A stretch of 64,000 bases of DNA from Edaphochlamys debaryana. Its lineage: Eukaryota > Chlorophyta > Chlorophyceae > Chlamydomonadales. Below, in pieces: positions 11,401 through 23,070 of this stretch (positions within the stretch are counted from its first letter, which is position 1; each line of letters opens with the position of its first letter). Location: NCBI GenBank assembly GCA_016858145.1, contig JAEHOE010000002.1:1364001-1428000 (forward strand), in the 5' to 3' direction. The translations under genes and the position numbers were made by a program. Under the pieces are notes generated by a model. The model was given only the letters and a program-made list of their open reading frames with translations. It did not search any database and was not told the origin of the DNA.

Positions 11401-13167
11401 GGAACCCCCTCCCGTGCTGTCTGGGCGCATGCCTATGACATGGATACTTAGTGCACATGGCAGCCACGGGGGACGCGTACTGCGCCGACTAACGAGCCGA
11501 CACCAGGACAGACGGCCCGCATGGTTGCTACATTAAACTTATTGGGAGCAAGCAAGGAACAGCACGCCGAAAGAACTCCAATGAATTGACAAGAACCCGC
11601 AACCCGTGGACTCGCACGCAACCCCCAAAGTATCAGGACATGGCACGGCAGCCTCACAAAACCGTAGTCCCCCAGCCCCCGACATCACCCGGAGCGCCAC
11701 GCCAGCGGGGACGCAACACTCAAGCGCCGGCTTGTTTAGACTTCAGGCGCAAAAAGCGCGACTCAATTTCCCAAACAGCCCTTGCACACCTGCAACTCCT
11801 GAAGGCGACAGCTTTCATGTCGCCATGCAACTCAAGCTCTTCAAAGCGTGCAAGCGCGCTACAAACAAGTCGCCCCCTGGCCCACCTTCTGATCTGCTGT
11901 GCAGGCAGCCCCATCTTTGTCAGATTGTCAAAGACATCTTCAAACACAACATGTAAGCCCGCAAGCACGTCTCGGCCGGCTGGCCAAGAGCCCCAGGCAG
12001 ACTTGTCTGCCGACCGGCGATGTCACGCACCGCACGTCATGCCAATCAACCGCATGCCACGGTTGGTCTCGAGAAATGCGAGCTATCAGAACCCAGTCAA
12101 AAAGAAAGCCAAAGCCAAGGCAGAAGCGCTTCTGCGCAGGCCCCACAACATCGCAAACGCGTATCCCACCATCCAGATCCTGGTTTGTCACAGCAGCTCT
12201 GACCAAGCCGTTGTGACCAGGCTTACTTGCACATTGCGCGTGACCAGGCCCCTAGGATCATATCGTGCGTGCTCGAAGCGTGCTTGACCATGGGGAGCAC
12301 ACAACCGCACAGATGGAAGCCAGCAGCGAACTCGATCTCAGCCCCCGCCTTTTATCCTAGCCCCCACCTTTGAACAACACTTTGCCATGCGCATAGAAGC
12401 AACTGGATGGCAAAGAGCGCCCGATGAGAGGCGCTCGCCCCCAAAGGCTGCCCCCACATCAAGGTAGATAGTTAAGGGGCCAGAAACCACTCTTCACATG
12501 CTCCTGCCGGTGCTCACGTAACTGTTACTGCGCGTGACAATTGAAGATCCCCCCACGGGCCAGTACACAAGAGCTGAGCCGGGGGGATTTTCGCAAGCGC
12601 CCAACGTGCACTGCGTGTTCTTAACACCTGTCCATGCGAGCCACACACGAGCCCGTGGGATATATCCCACGCCCGCAGCATATCTTTCCTGCTGTCAAAC
12701 ATTAAGCTCTTGAAGCACCCATCCTTCTTATCTCAAGATCCTCTTTTTGCGGCAGGTGCAGGCTGCCGTATCAGGTTCCCTGGTAGCCGGCAGACCACCC
12801 GCCAGCCCCACATCCGAGAACGGTTATCATGCTAGATTCCGGATGGTGTCCCCTCCCCGTGATGCAAGGTGATCTTCTGAGCTATGTACTGCCCCTGTGC
12901 TCCCCCCATATACCAAGGTACAAGACTGAGGCATTGGCCATGCGCCACCCGAGCCAGCGTTGCACAACCCTTTCCCAGCACAGCAAGAGGGGCAGCCCCC
13001 AACCACGCCACCCCAGAGCTCACAAAGCTCACCGAACACAAGCACAAAAAGCGCATTACGCAGTCTCTGGGGTCGGGGCAAAAGGCCGCTCCCGCCTCTC
13101 CGTAAAGCCAAAATAACACAGCAACCAGCCTTCCCCCCCGTCAGTTAGCCTGACCTGCGTCCCAGGC
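8457..13167. other. Intergenic part of segment X between convergent nuclease and cyclase genes
   Basis: No gene is supported. Base composition drops somewhat between about 10.8 and 12.9 kb. A 37-bp motif (9082-9118) recurs in a cyclase intron. In a model where the cyclase-nuclease pair was duplicated in tandem, the duplication junction should lie somewhere in this stretch, but no sequence landmark fixes it. Confidence 0.5.
9082..9118. repeat. Dispersed 37-bp motif, copy 1
   Basis: AGCCCTTTTCCTGCCTTC then (T/G)GGCAGCCACCCTTGTCT, one mismatch to 16972-17008. It may be a piece of a short mobile element. Confidence 0.6.
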
Positions 13168-16100
13168 TCAGGGTTGCTCTGGCTCCAAGCCGTCGTGCTG
13201 CGGCACGATGACGTCAGCTTCATGCCCCATCGCTGAAAGCCTGGCCTCGACTTCCGCCACTTTGAGGGAACACATGTAGTACGACGCCTGGGCGCGCGAA
13301 CCCGCCGCTCCGATGACCGTGACGTCCTCACTGCCGTTTCCGACGACGCTGCCGGCCCCCGTGAGGCCGCGCGCCGCGAGGCGGGCCGACCCCGGGCCCT
13401 TGCCGCCAGCGGCTTTGCGGTCCTTGCCTCCGGCGGCGCCGTTGGCGGCAGCCGCGTTTTGGACTGGAGAGATGGAGATCCCGACCGCGGCCGCAGCGGC
13501 GGTGGAGATGGACGATGCGGTGGTGTACGTGCACATCACCTGTGGGGTGGCCGCAGGTTGAGGTGCAGCGCGAGACGGTAAACCTTCACCTCGGCAAAGA
13601 CAGTAGGACAACTGCCCGCGCTGAGCGCTGTGCATGGTCAAGCTTTATGGGGGCCGCTTCCGGCAACCATGATCTCTCCCAGCCACGCGGTGTGTACCGT
13701 TGTGCGTGTAAGACAAGAGCCCTCCACCCCGAATTCGAACCCACCTGGCCACGTTGGGCCGTGGAGACGAGCTTGGACAGGTGCTTGGCGACCCGCCCGC
13801 GGTACAGCAGCCGTCCCGTCGTACGGCAGACCTCCGTACCGACCATGCCGAAATCCACGGCAGCCTTCGTAAGAGGGCCGCGGAACAGCACGTGCATCTG
13901 CACCGGCGCGGCGGCGGCGGCCGCGCCCGCCGTCGCGATGGCGGCGGCGGCGGCGCTGCCTGGCGTCAGCGGCGCAGCGGCGCCGCCGTCGGCGGCGGGC
14001 GGCACAGTTCCAATGTGCTCGCTCACGATCCGGATCCTGCCGCCGACGGTGTGCCGATCCACTTCAGCATCGTCGTCCGTGGTGGCGGCGCCGCCGGTTG
14101 ACATCACGTGCTTGACGGCGGCGGCGCCGCCGTCACTCCCGCCGCCGCCGTCGGCATCGTCGCCGATGATGGGTATCAGCTCCGCGGCGTGCGGCCGCGG
14201 CGAGAAGCCCGACGCGGGCGGGCCAGAAGATGTGCGGGCGGGCACGTGCCTAGGTGCATTGGCACCCGGGCTTGTAACCCCCACCGGAGTGCCCGACGAA
14301 CAGGCGGCCAAACCCTCCGCGTGGGCGCCCCCAGCACTGCCCGTGATGCCTAGGGCCCCCGTCGTGTGTGACGGAAGCATACCCCCGACGGTAGCGGCCC
14401 TGTCGCCCGGCGCCGTCGCCCTCAGGAGCACCGCCGCGGGGCTCAGAGCGCCCGCCGAGCTGCCTGCCGCCGCCGCCGCCGATGCCGCTGCTGCCGCCGC
14501 CGCCGCGGCTGGCGACGTGGGCGTAGCCAGGCAGCTGGGCTGCGCAGGGCTGGTGCCTAGCGGGACCAGGCCGGACGGAAGCTCGCTGGCGGAGGTTGCG
14601 TTGGCAAGCCGGGAAACGTAGCCCATCTGTGAGGAGCTTGCGGGGCGGGCGTAGGCGCTGGCGTTCAACAGCGCCGCCGCTGTCACTGCCGCCGCCGCCG
14701 CCGCGGCGGCCGGTGGCGGCGGGGTCAGGCTGGCGCCGCCGGGGCTGCGCGGCGACGGCAGCATGGGCCAGCGGCGCGCCGGCTGCGGAAGCGGGGGCAC
14801 GTGGTCTGTGTCGGGTACGGCAGAGTCCAGTCGAGCGCCGCTGCGTGTTCCTGTCAAAGCTTCGTGAGGGGCGTGAGGAGCGGCAAAGGTGATGGGCGCG
14901 TGGGCGGTGGCGGAGGGCGGCGAGGGCCGGATCTGCAGCGCGACGGAGGCGGCCCGCTCGACCCAGGCGCCGCTGCCGCCAACCGGGATGACGTCATCAA
15001 GGTTGGAGTCTGACTCATCCGCCGGATGACTCATGAGCGCGTCGAAGCCGCCGTCATGGCCGTGCGACTGGCTCGACACGGCGTAACCGCTCCGGGGCCG
15101 GAGCTTGACGAGCAGCGACGCGAATGTCCTGCGGCCGTTGTACGGCAGCCCCGCCGCCGCCGTCAGCGGTGCTGACGCGGCGGTGTCATAGGCACGCGGC
15201 GTGCCGCCACCGCCGGCGGTACCGTCTGCCACCGCCGTGGCAGGGAGCTTGACGGAGCGGGGCGTGGCGCCACCGGCGGCGCCGCCGGCGCGCGGTGCCT
15301 TTTCGTCTCCCGCCTCACTAACGACGGACATGCTGTACGGCGCCGCACTCAGTGGCATAAGTAAGCTGGGCGCGCTGGCCTCAACCTCGGTCGGCAGCCG
15401 GCGTCGCGTGCGGGCGTTCAACAGGTGCTGCCGGCTCCGTATCGCGCCGCCACTCGCCGGCCCGCCGCTTCGCAGCCTTGCGAAGGAGCCGCTGACGGTT
15501 GGGGACGCCGGCGGCTGGACCTGAAGAGCTACGCCCGACATGAGGTGCTGGGAAGACGGGCGGGAGCCGCCCCGCGAGGCCACGGCGCCGCTCAAGGGCC
15601 TGTCGCAAGCGCCTGAAGTCAAAGGCTGCCCTGCATTGGTCTGGGAGCCGCCTAAGAGGGCAACGGAGCCTGGCGCTGCCTCTACCTCGATCGTCTCGAA
15701 CGCCTCGTGCCGCAGGAGCTCGGGCGACCTGGAGGTGGCATTAAATGGGGCCACGGGGCGTCAGCAAGACAGCGCGGAGCCGGAAATGCGCGGTGGCAGG
15801 CCCAATGGGGCCCAAGCCGGTGCGGGGCCCAACGCAGGCCCTCATGGGGCCTTGCCGGTTTTGGGCTCGCGCGTCGGCCCACTGCCCCTGGTCCAGGTGC
15901 TGTCCACTCGCCTGTACCCTGCCCGCTTTCCCACTCCTAAACCCCTAAAACCCCTAAAACCCGCGCTCACCAGTCCCACGCCAGCATGTCGGCCTGCATG
16001 CACAGCGCCCAAGCCACCGCCATGAGCGGTTCAGCGAAGGCCGCCACGATGCCGTCAGCGCCGCCGCCGCGAGCCTCGGACATGTAGCCGCCTGCCCAGA

Positions 16101-19100
16101 TGCGGAACGGGGAGCAAGGGGTCAGTCAGCAGCGAGCAGGAAGAGCGAGGGTTAGGGTCAGGGGTTGAGGGTGTCTCTCTGTCCACTCTTCCGCCTACAA
16201 CCGGTGCAGATCACAACCCCAATCAAACCGCCAACCATCAAGCGCTAACCGCCCTAGTTTGTTCTCGGCTTACCCATGGGCGGCAGGGATTCGAGGAGCA
16301 GCGTCTCGAGCACTCGGGTGACCTCCGCGGCCAACTGGGGGTGCGTGGCGCGGAGCCCAGACAGGCCCGCCACGTGGAGCCGTACGAGCGCCACCGGGCC
16401 CGCCGGGGCCCCAAGTAGGCCCGGCAGTAGCTGCCGCCGAACGCGCGGCAGCAGCTGAAGAGCCAGGCGGGGCGCGAGGGCGGCGCTGTGCAGCTGCGCG
16501 GGTGGGAGCATCGTTCAATGGTCAGGCATACCGGTAGACTCAAAGGAGGGGAGCTTGCACAACTTCAGCAGGGACAAGCTGCGGGGACCGGACGGGTCCG
16601 GTGCCGTACGACGCGTACGACAGTGTAGTACATGCTTACTAACCTGGTACAGCTCGACCTGGCGCAAGTCCTCGAGCAGCTCCACGCGCCCCAGGTGCCA
16701 CAGCTCCAAGCCCTCCGCCGAGAGTGACGCCACCAGCTCCGGCCCGCTCAGCAGCAACCCCGCTGAAGTGTCCGACAGAAGTACCACGCCGCCCTGAGGA
16801 TTTAGGCGCGATAGTGGGAAGGCACGACCGCTCGTAAGCCGACGTTTTCTACCACCCCGTGTGGTGCGGGGTTCCAACGGAATAATGGCCGGGTGCGAGC
16901 CTGCTTGCGGGCTGGTGGTGGAGAGCGTTGAGGACTCGAACATTGGACCCCCTGGGGGGGACCACGGGGCTCAGCCCTTTTCCTGCCTTCGGGCAGCCAC
17001 CCTTGTCTAGTGCAAGCAACCTCTCAGGCAATGGGCAGGGAGCAATGCAAGGGATCCACAGCGCAACGTGCCTGAGCCCCTTATGACATCCTCGTGAGCT
17101 CAGGGACAAACAGTTCCAGCAACTTGTCTCAGGTACCGTATGTGCCAGGTATCCGCGCTGCCTCGCGCGTGTGTGCGGCCCCGCCCAGCCCCGGCCCCCC
17201 CCCAGAGCCCACTCACGTGTGCGGCGTCAGCAACCGCCTTGGCCAGTCGGATGCATGCACCGCTGAAGGTGAAGCGACCCGAGGTGCGGTTGCGCGCGAT
17301 CTCATACTCCCGGACGCCCGAGTGAAGCCCCATGCGAACGCGCAGGCCGCTTCGGGGGAGGCAGGGATGTGTCAAAACAGCAGATGGAGCGTACGTTCAG
17401 TCGCTAGGCGTCTGATACAATGTAACGGGTATGGACACATATATATCTATTGGATGTGTAGAGCGCGGCGCGCTCCTTCGCCTCACCGGAACAGGATCAT
17501 GGCTCCGGGCGTGAGGGCGTCGACCAGCATCCACCCCGCCGCCGCCTCACGCCCCCACGGCCGGCCGCCGCCCGCGTTTCCTCCACCTCCTCCGCCGCCG
17601 CCGCCAGCGCCGCCGCCGGAGCCGAACGGCACTGGCGTCACGCAGCCGTCGGCCGCCGCAGTGCCGTTGCCGGTGCCGACGTATGACGTCATTAGCGACC
17701 GAGCGCCGGCGCCGCGCCGCGCCGCCGTAACGCTCGCGCCGCGGAGCAGGGAGGACCCGCGCCTCATCAGGGGCTCCGTGTTGCCGCCGCCGCCGCCGCC
17801 ATCGCCGCCGCCGCCGGCCGTACCGTCTGTGATCTTGGCCCCCCAAATCAGAGAAAGCTGCTGCGAGTGAGTCAGAGATGTAAGCTCGCCTGGCTCCGAG
17901 ACGCCCTGCAACTGTACGTCGGCTGTCGTGACCGCCGCCGGCCCCGTGATCGCCGGCGAATCGTATGGCATGTGATCTGAGACCAGGCCGCCATCCATGT
18001 CATCGCAACCGTCCGAAACGATGGCGCCGCCGCCGCCGCCACTCCTGACCGCCGCCGCCGCCGCTGCCGCCGCCCCTGAGGCTGCGGCGGCCACCTCAGG
18101 GCTCGCGAACGCACCCGCCGGAGAGTACAGCGCACGCCACCCCCTCCGCTGCTGCTGGTATTGCTGGTTGCATGGCTGGTGGTTGTATGGCTGGTGGTCG
18201 TGATGCTGTTGCAGCAGCGCACGGCCGCGCATCGACCACACGCCGCCGTTGGCCAACGGCCCCGCGCCGCCGTTGCCGCTGAGTCGCGGCAGCGACAGCG
18301 AGCCCGACCGTTGCTCCGACAGCGGGCATGCCTGGCCCGTGCTCAGCCCAAGCGTCGTGTGGAGTCCAGCCGTCAGGTGCTGGCTCGCCGAGTGCGCCGG
18401 CGGTGTGTGAAGCGCCTCGCTCCCCGGCTCCGGCTCGCCCACCGGCGGCGTGGGCGGCGGCGTGGGGCCGCCCAGCGCCGTGAGAGGCGGCGGCGGCGTC
18501 AGCCGCCGCGAGAGCGCCGAGCGGTTGGTGTGTCTGGAGCCGCTCGAGGTGAGGGTCGCACCGGCGGCGGCGTGACCCCCGCGGGCGCTGCCTGTGTGCA
18601 CGTGGCCGCCGTGGGCGCTGCCCTCGCTGCCGCGGACCTCCGCCGAGCTTGAGACGGGCAGGCCCGACCGAGACCGCGACGGCGCGATGCGGCGCGCGAC
18701 CGAGAGCTGCGGGGGCGTCTGCGTGAGGCTGGCCGAGCTGCGGGGGCGGCCGTGCGACTGCAGCGCCTGCGCGTTGCCCGGAAGGGAAGAGCCCGCGCCC
18801 GTGCTCGTGCCCCTGCCCACAGCTGCACCCATTGCGGCGGCCGTCGCACCAACGCCGCTAGTGTTGGTGATCGCACGCGGGTATGGGCACGAGGCAACCG
18901 ACGTCAGCTCGGTTGGCGAGAGCGCGGCGCCGGTGTGTGTGGTGGGGCCCAGGCCGCCGGGGGCGCTCGTGAAGGAGGAAGACGAAGAGACGCGAGTCAG
19001 GGGGCCGGAAGCTGGACCGCCGGCGTGGCCGCCGGCATGGCCGTTGCGGGCGCTGGCGCCCGTGGCGTAGATGGAGCCGCCCAGTCCCGTGGTTCCGTAG

Positions 19101-22100
19101 ATGAGGGCCTGGACCTCCTTGGGCGCCCTGCGGTCGAGGGGAGGGGCGTGGGGCACGGAGGGCGCAGGGATTTAGGGGCCGGGTGCGTGGGGTACCCGGA
19201 GGGGAGACCCTGCCTCACCGCTTCGTGCGGAGCGTCGAGGAGCCCCCGCGCCAGAATGGTTTGGCTCCCGCCCTCACAGCCCCGACACCGGGCCCCGACC
19301 CCTTGTGTGTCACCGTTTCCCAGGGCCCGGGCACACCCTACCTTGCTATCGCGTGCACGGGCCGGCAGACGTCTGCTTCAAGAAGGCCCACAGGCCACTC
19401 CGCGACCATCAAGTCCGCCTGCAGTTTGACGAGCAGCAGCGACAGCAGGAAGAGCGGGCAGCAGCAGCAGCAGTCATGGCCAAGCACCAACAGGTCGCAC
19501 CCACATCCGGCCCCCCCAACCCCTAAGCCCCCTACACCGCGCCCCAGCACGCTGCACCCTTCGCAATCCCACGTCATTCACCGCTGTCACTCCCACTTCC
19601 CGACCGGCTCTCGAGCACCACTCATCATTACGCAGTTATACGCGCCTGCAGGTGCGACGCAAAGCGGTGGCGCTCTCGGTGGCGCTCTCGTAGCCCCCGT
19701 GCTGCGACAGCAGGCGGCGTATGACTGCGTCGTGCAGCTGCAGCGAGGCCTGCATGACCTCGGCGGGGAGCAGCTCCCACAGAGAGGTGGATCCCTGTGA
19801 GGGTGGGTGGGTGCGTGGGAGATAGGGGTTATAGTCCTCTTGCTTAAGGGGTGTGGGATGAGGGTATTTGCTGCTGAGAAGGGTCGGGGTGGGTGGGGGT
19901 GGGGCGGGTGCTGGGCAGGGTGGCGTGCGGCGGGGAGCAGCTCCCACAGCGAGGTGGAGCTCCGCGGGTGGGGGTGGGGGGCGGAGGGTGGTGATGAGGG
20001 TGGTGCGGAGGGGGTCGGCCGCGTGGGGCCGCGCTCCCCTCGAGGGTCATACCGGGCCGTGTCCGCTCTCTGCTCCCACGGTCTGCTCTCCAGGCCCAGC
20101 CCCACCTGAACGTCCGTCACTAGCAGGGTGCACTCGGGCGAGGCGTACGGCAGGTAGGCCCTCTTGCGCCGGGCGCTGCTGGCGTTAGGCTGCAGCAGCA
20201 CCGCCACCTGCGGGGGTGGGGGTGCGGGTGCGGGGTCGGGAGCGTGTGGAGGGCTGCTCGTGCAAGCCAGGGAGTTGTGAAGCAGCAGCACCGCCACCTG
20301 CGGGCGGTTGCAGGGGTTGCGAGTGTGAATAGCTGCTGAAGGGCTGTAAGCCCGTGAGAAGTTGTGGGGGAAAAGGTTGCGAGGGGGTGACACTGAGCGC
20401 TGCGTATGACAGCGCAAGCACTCCTCAGAGGTCCTCGAGGGACGCCTTAAGGAGCCACAGCCTGGTATGACTGACAGAACCCCGGGCCGGCTTGGGCATG
20501 GCACGGTCGGGGGCTTGGGCATGGCACGGTCGGGGGCTTGGGCATGGCACGGTCGGCTCACCAACGCAAACACGCCGAGCAGGAGCACCGCTCCACCCAC
20601 GCCCGCGCCCACGCCCACTCCGATCTTGGTCGCCTCGTCCAGACCGCCTGATTCCACCTGGGAGCAGCAGGAGCAGGAGCAGGGAAGGCACCGGGGAGTA
20701 ACGGTCCAATCGGCAAAGAGGTGGGCGCAAACACAGCCTCTCAACGCTTTGTGTAAAACCCCCGTCAGATCCCGCATTGCATGCCCCGGGGCTCACCGGT
20801 GCAGGTGGCTGCGAGCCAGGCACGGGCCGCTCGATACTGTTCAGGCGGCGGGACAAAGCACAAGGGGAAGCATGAGTCAGCAGCTTAGGCCCCAACCCAT
20901 GTATTGCCATGCACAGCCCCACACCCGCTGTCCAGCGTCATAGAAAGTCATGGAGCATGTGGCGCGCACGCACCTCTTGGAGTACCGGAGCTTGAGCCAC
21001 TCAAGGCTGGTTTTGGCGTACACATTAATAACCGCCCGCTGCGCCGTTGCGATGATGTCGTCCACGGAGCGGTTGGTCTCGGTGATGTCAACCGCCCCGG
21101 CGTCAACCGCCAGGCTGCAATTGAGGGGGAGGGCGTTCTCATGCTCAGCCATTGCTTAGCTCTGCCACGCGCCAGCCCCATCAAGCCAACGCGCCCCATG
21201 TCACAATATGCCACCGTCCTTTCGCACCAATCAGTCAGTCAGTGACCCTTTTCTATGTTAGCAGTGTGCTGTGTCTCACTAGTAGTCGATTGCGCCGTGG
21301 ATGCGCAGGTTGAGCGCGAGGTTGTCGCTCTCGACGCTCTGCGATATGGCCGCCAGGTAGAGCAGCGTATCGTCGGGGTGGTGGTTGGCTCGCGTGTAGC
21401 GGGGCAGCGAGGCGGGGGAGAGCATGTCGGAGCGCACGGGCGTGGTCTCTGCGGGGGCCGGGAAAGGGTATTTGTTCGAGCGGGAAACGATAAGGCGGCG
21501 GCCGGCGCGCTCCATGCGCGGGAAAGGGGCATGATGCGGCGAGACGGGCGAGCAGAGGATGGGGGAGGCGGGTTGGGGCGCAAGGGGCCGGCAAGACGCT
21601 TCCCACTCCGCCTGCCCTTGCCCCTGCGCCTTCCCTCACCAGGCCCAGCCCCCACGCTCTCACCGGTGGCCGGGTTGAGCACCGACGGCCACACGCTCTC
21701 CGGGTACGCGCGCCGCGCGCACAGGCGGTACGCCATGTATTGCGAGTACGGATCGGATCGGCGGTTGATGGCGTACGTGAAGGCGCCGCGGCCGGCGAAG
21801 GGCGCCGAGTTGATCCACACGGTCGAGCCGTTCTGGCGGGGCCAAGGGAAGGGCCGAGGGGGGGCGTACAAAGGGGCTTTCCAGGGCACGGTCCGAAGGT
21901 AGCGGTCAGGTGCGGCTTCGCGGCTACGCAACACCCGGCCAAGTGGTGCGCATTCCACTGCCCGAGGGACCGGTATCGGCATCCGCCTTATTCCGTCACT
22001 TGCATCCTGTTGCGGGTGCAGACTGCACTGCCTCAGGTATCGGCTCTCGCTGTTGCGCCGTCTCTTCCATAACCCCACATTCCCTCCACGCACCGCCCGC

Positions 22101-22791
22101 CCCCCCGGTCACCTGCAGCGCGCGTGCCCTGCCGTAGGGGGCAGGCGCTGGGGGAGCAGGGGACCATGCGGCCCGTATCCCGATCCATAACCTGGAGTTG
22201 GGCGGGGCAACAGTTACAAGTGGTCACATTCGGTTAAGCTGGGTTACATGTGGGTCACATGTGTGTACTGGCGCAGGAAAGGCGGTCCAGGGCCCACGTG
22301 CGTGAGGGTGACAGGGAGCCCACGGTCGGGTGCACTCAACGACCCCTAGCGGCCCACGGGCCCACCGCCCACGCACGCGGGACCCACCTTTGTGCTTCAG
22401 GGCAGCATGCTGGTTCCGGTCTTGCCCCGAACGCGGGTGGCGTTATTCAACATGGCGCACTGGGGGACGGAGGAGGAGGGCGGAGCGGCGGGGGGCCGTG
22501 GGGGGCGTGGGGGACAGCAGGAGGGGGGAGAGGCGGGGAAGGGGGGGGCAAGCGGATGCAAGCCTAGTTGAGTGCGCGACGCTTACTTGGGTACGGCGAT
22601 GTCAGCAGCACGCAATCTAGGGGGCACCGCGCGGGCATCGCCGCACCTTGAAGTTGAGCGTAGAAGCGTACCAACCGCCATGAGGCAGTTGCCCGTTACG
22701 AACGGCATGGCAACGGGCAGGCAGTTGACCTGGTCGAAGGGCGCCGTGACGCGGGCCAGGCGGCGGTACAGCCGCGCTGCCACTCGAGTGC
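13168..22791 (-). CDS. Receptor-type class III adenylate/guanylate cyclase with two cyclase homology domains (copy A)
   Basis: Exons run from high to low coordinate. Extracellular: 22672-22791, 22113-22191, 21664-21832, 21280-21448, 20974-21114, 20797-20836. Membrane: 20562-20657 (IGVGVGAGVGGAVLLLGVFAL). Cyclase 1: 20106-20207 (TLLVTDVQ), from 19794 (GSTSLWELLP...GGYESATE), 19342-19418, 17487-19127, 17217-17349 (GLRVRMGLHSGV), 16644-16793 (GGVVLLSD...DLRQVELYQ). Cyclase 2: 16274-16493, 15971-16091, 13745-15728 (GRLLYRGRVAKHL), 13168-13539. From 21832 down the phases agree except at the 19.4-19.7 kb join. Domain 1 keeps the first metal-binding Asp (VTDVQ), but no GDSF-like second Asp was found; domain 2 lacks the Asp-x-x-Gly-Ser site. 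Each domain is split by a 540-660 aa Ala/Gly/Pro-rich insert. The ectodomain (APFDQVNCLPVAMPFVTGNC) resembles the solute-binding-like ectodomain of volvocine cyclases. Substrate (ATP or GTP) is not determinable here. Confidence 0.8.
15936..15963. repeat. Short telomere-like tract in a cyclase intron
   Basis: CCTAAACCCCTAAAACCCCT continues as AAAACCC. It resembles the volvocine telomere repeat TTTTAGGG on the other strand, but with a 9-base rather than 8-base period and only about three units. It sits next to a splice donor and is probably just a polypyrimidine-like intron tract. A copy lies in beta 2 at about 27607. Confidence 0.4.
16966..17080. repeat. Possible short inverted-repeat element in a cyclase intron
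   Basis: GGGGCTCAG (16966-16974) and CTGAGCCCC (17072-17080) bound about 115 bp inside the intron 16794-17216. The 37-bp motif shared with 9082-9118 lies just inside the left end. The size and inverted ends suit a miniature transposon remnant; no target duplication was identified. Confidence 0.35.
19666..19689. repeat. 12-bp tandem duplication in cyclase domain 1
   Basis: GGTGGCGCTCTC occurs twice in a row. On the coding strand it gives ESAT-ESAT exactly where class III cyclases have TEGDSF or similar with the second metal-binding Asp. Confidence 0.85.
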
Positions 22792-23070
22792 CTGGGGGCG
22801 GCAGGGGCAAGGTGGCGACGGTGTGGGTGAGCGCAGCTTCTCAGTGCAACCAAGCCCTCGCCTCGGGTCCCGACTGTTCCGGGCTGCGCATACTTCCTCG
22901 CCGTGCCTTTCAACCTATGGCCCCGCCCGCCCACCCCCCTACCGACCCCGCTCCCCAGCACAGGGCCTCCCCAGGCCCGGCCCAGGCCCGCCCAGGCCCG
23001 CCCCACCCCGCCCCAAGCGCTGCGCCGCCAGCACCGTCACCCCCGCCAGCAGCGCAGATGCCAGCACCGT

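Larger units (their letters stand above)
13379..22765. repeat. Array segment beta, copy 1
   Basis: Matches 25043-34437 with only a handful of differences over the last 8 kb, but about ten single-base indels in the first kilobase. It holds nearly all cyclase exons from the ectodomain to the last exon. Confidence 0.95.

Noticed and set aside
11586..12287. Open frame of 233 codons on the plus strand in segment X
   Set aside because: Composition is not protein-like, other frames overlap it, and no splice borders or motifs support it.
15936..15963. Interstitial telomere
   Set aside because: Only about three imperfect 9-base units inside an intron; too short and of the wrong period to claim a fusion or telomere-repair scar.
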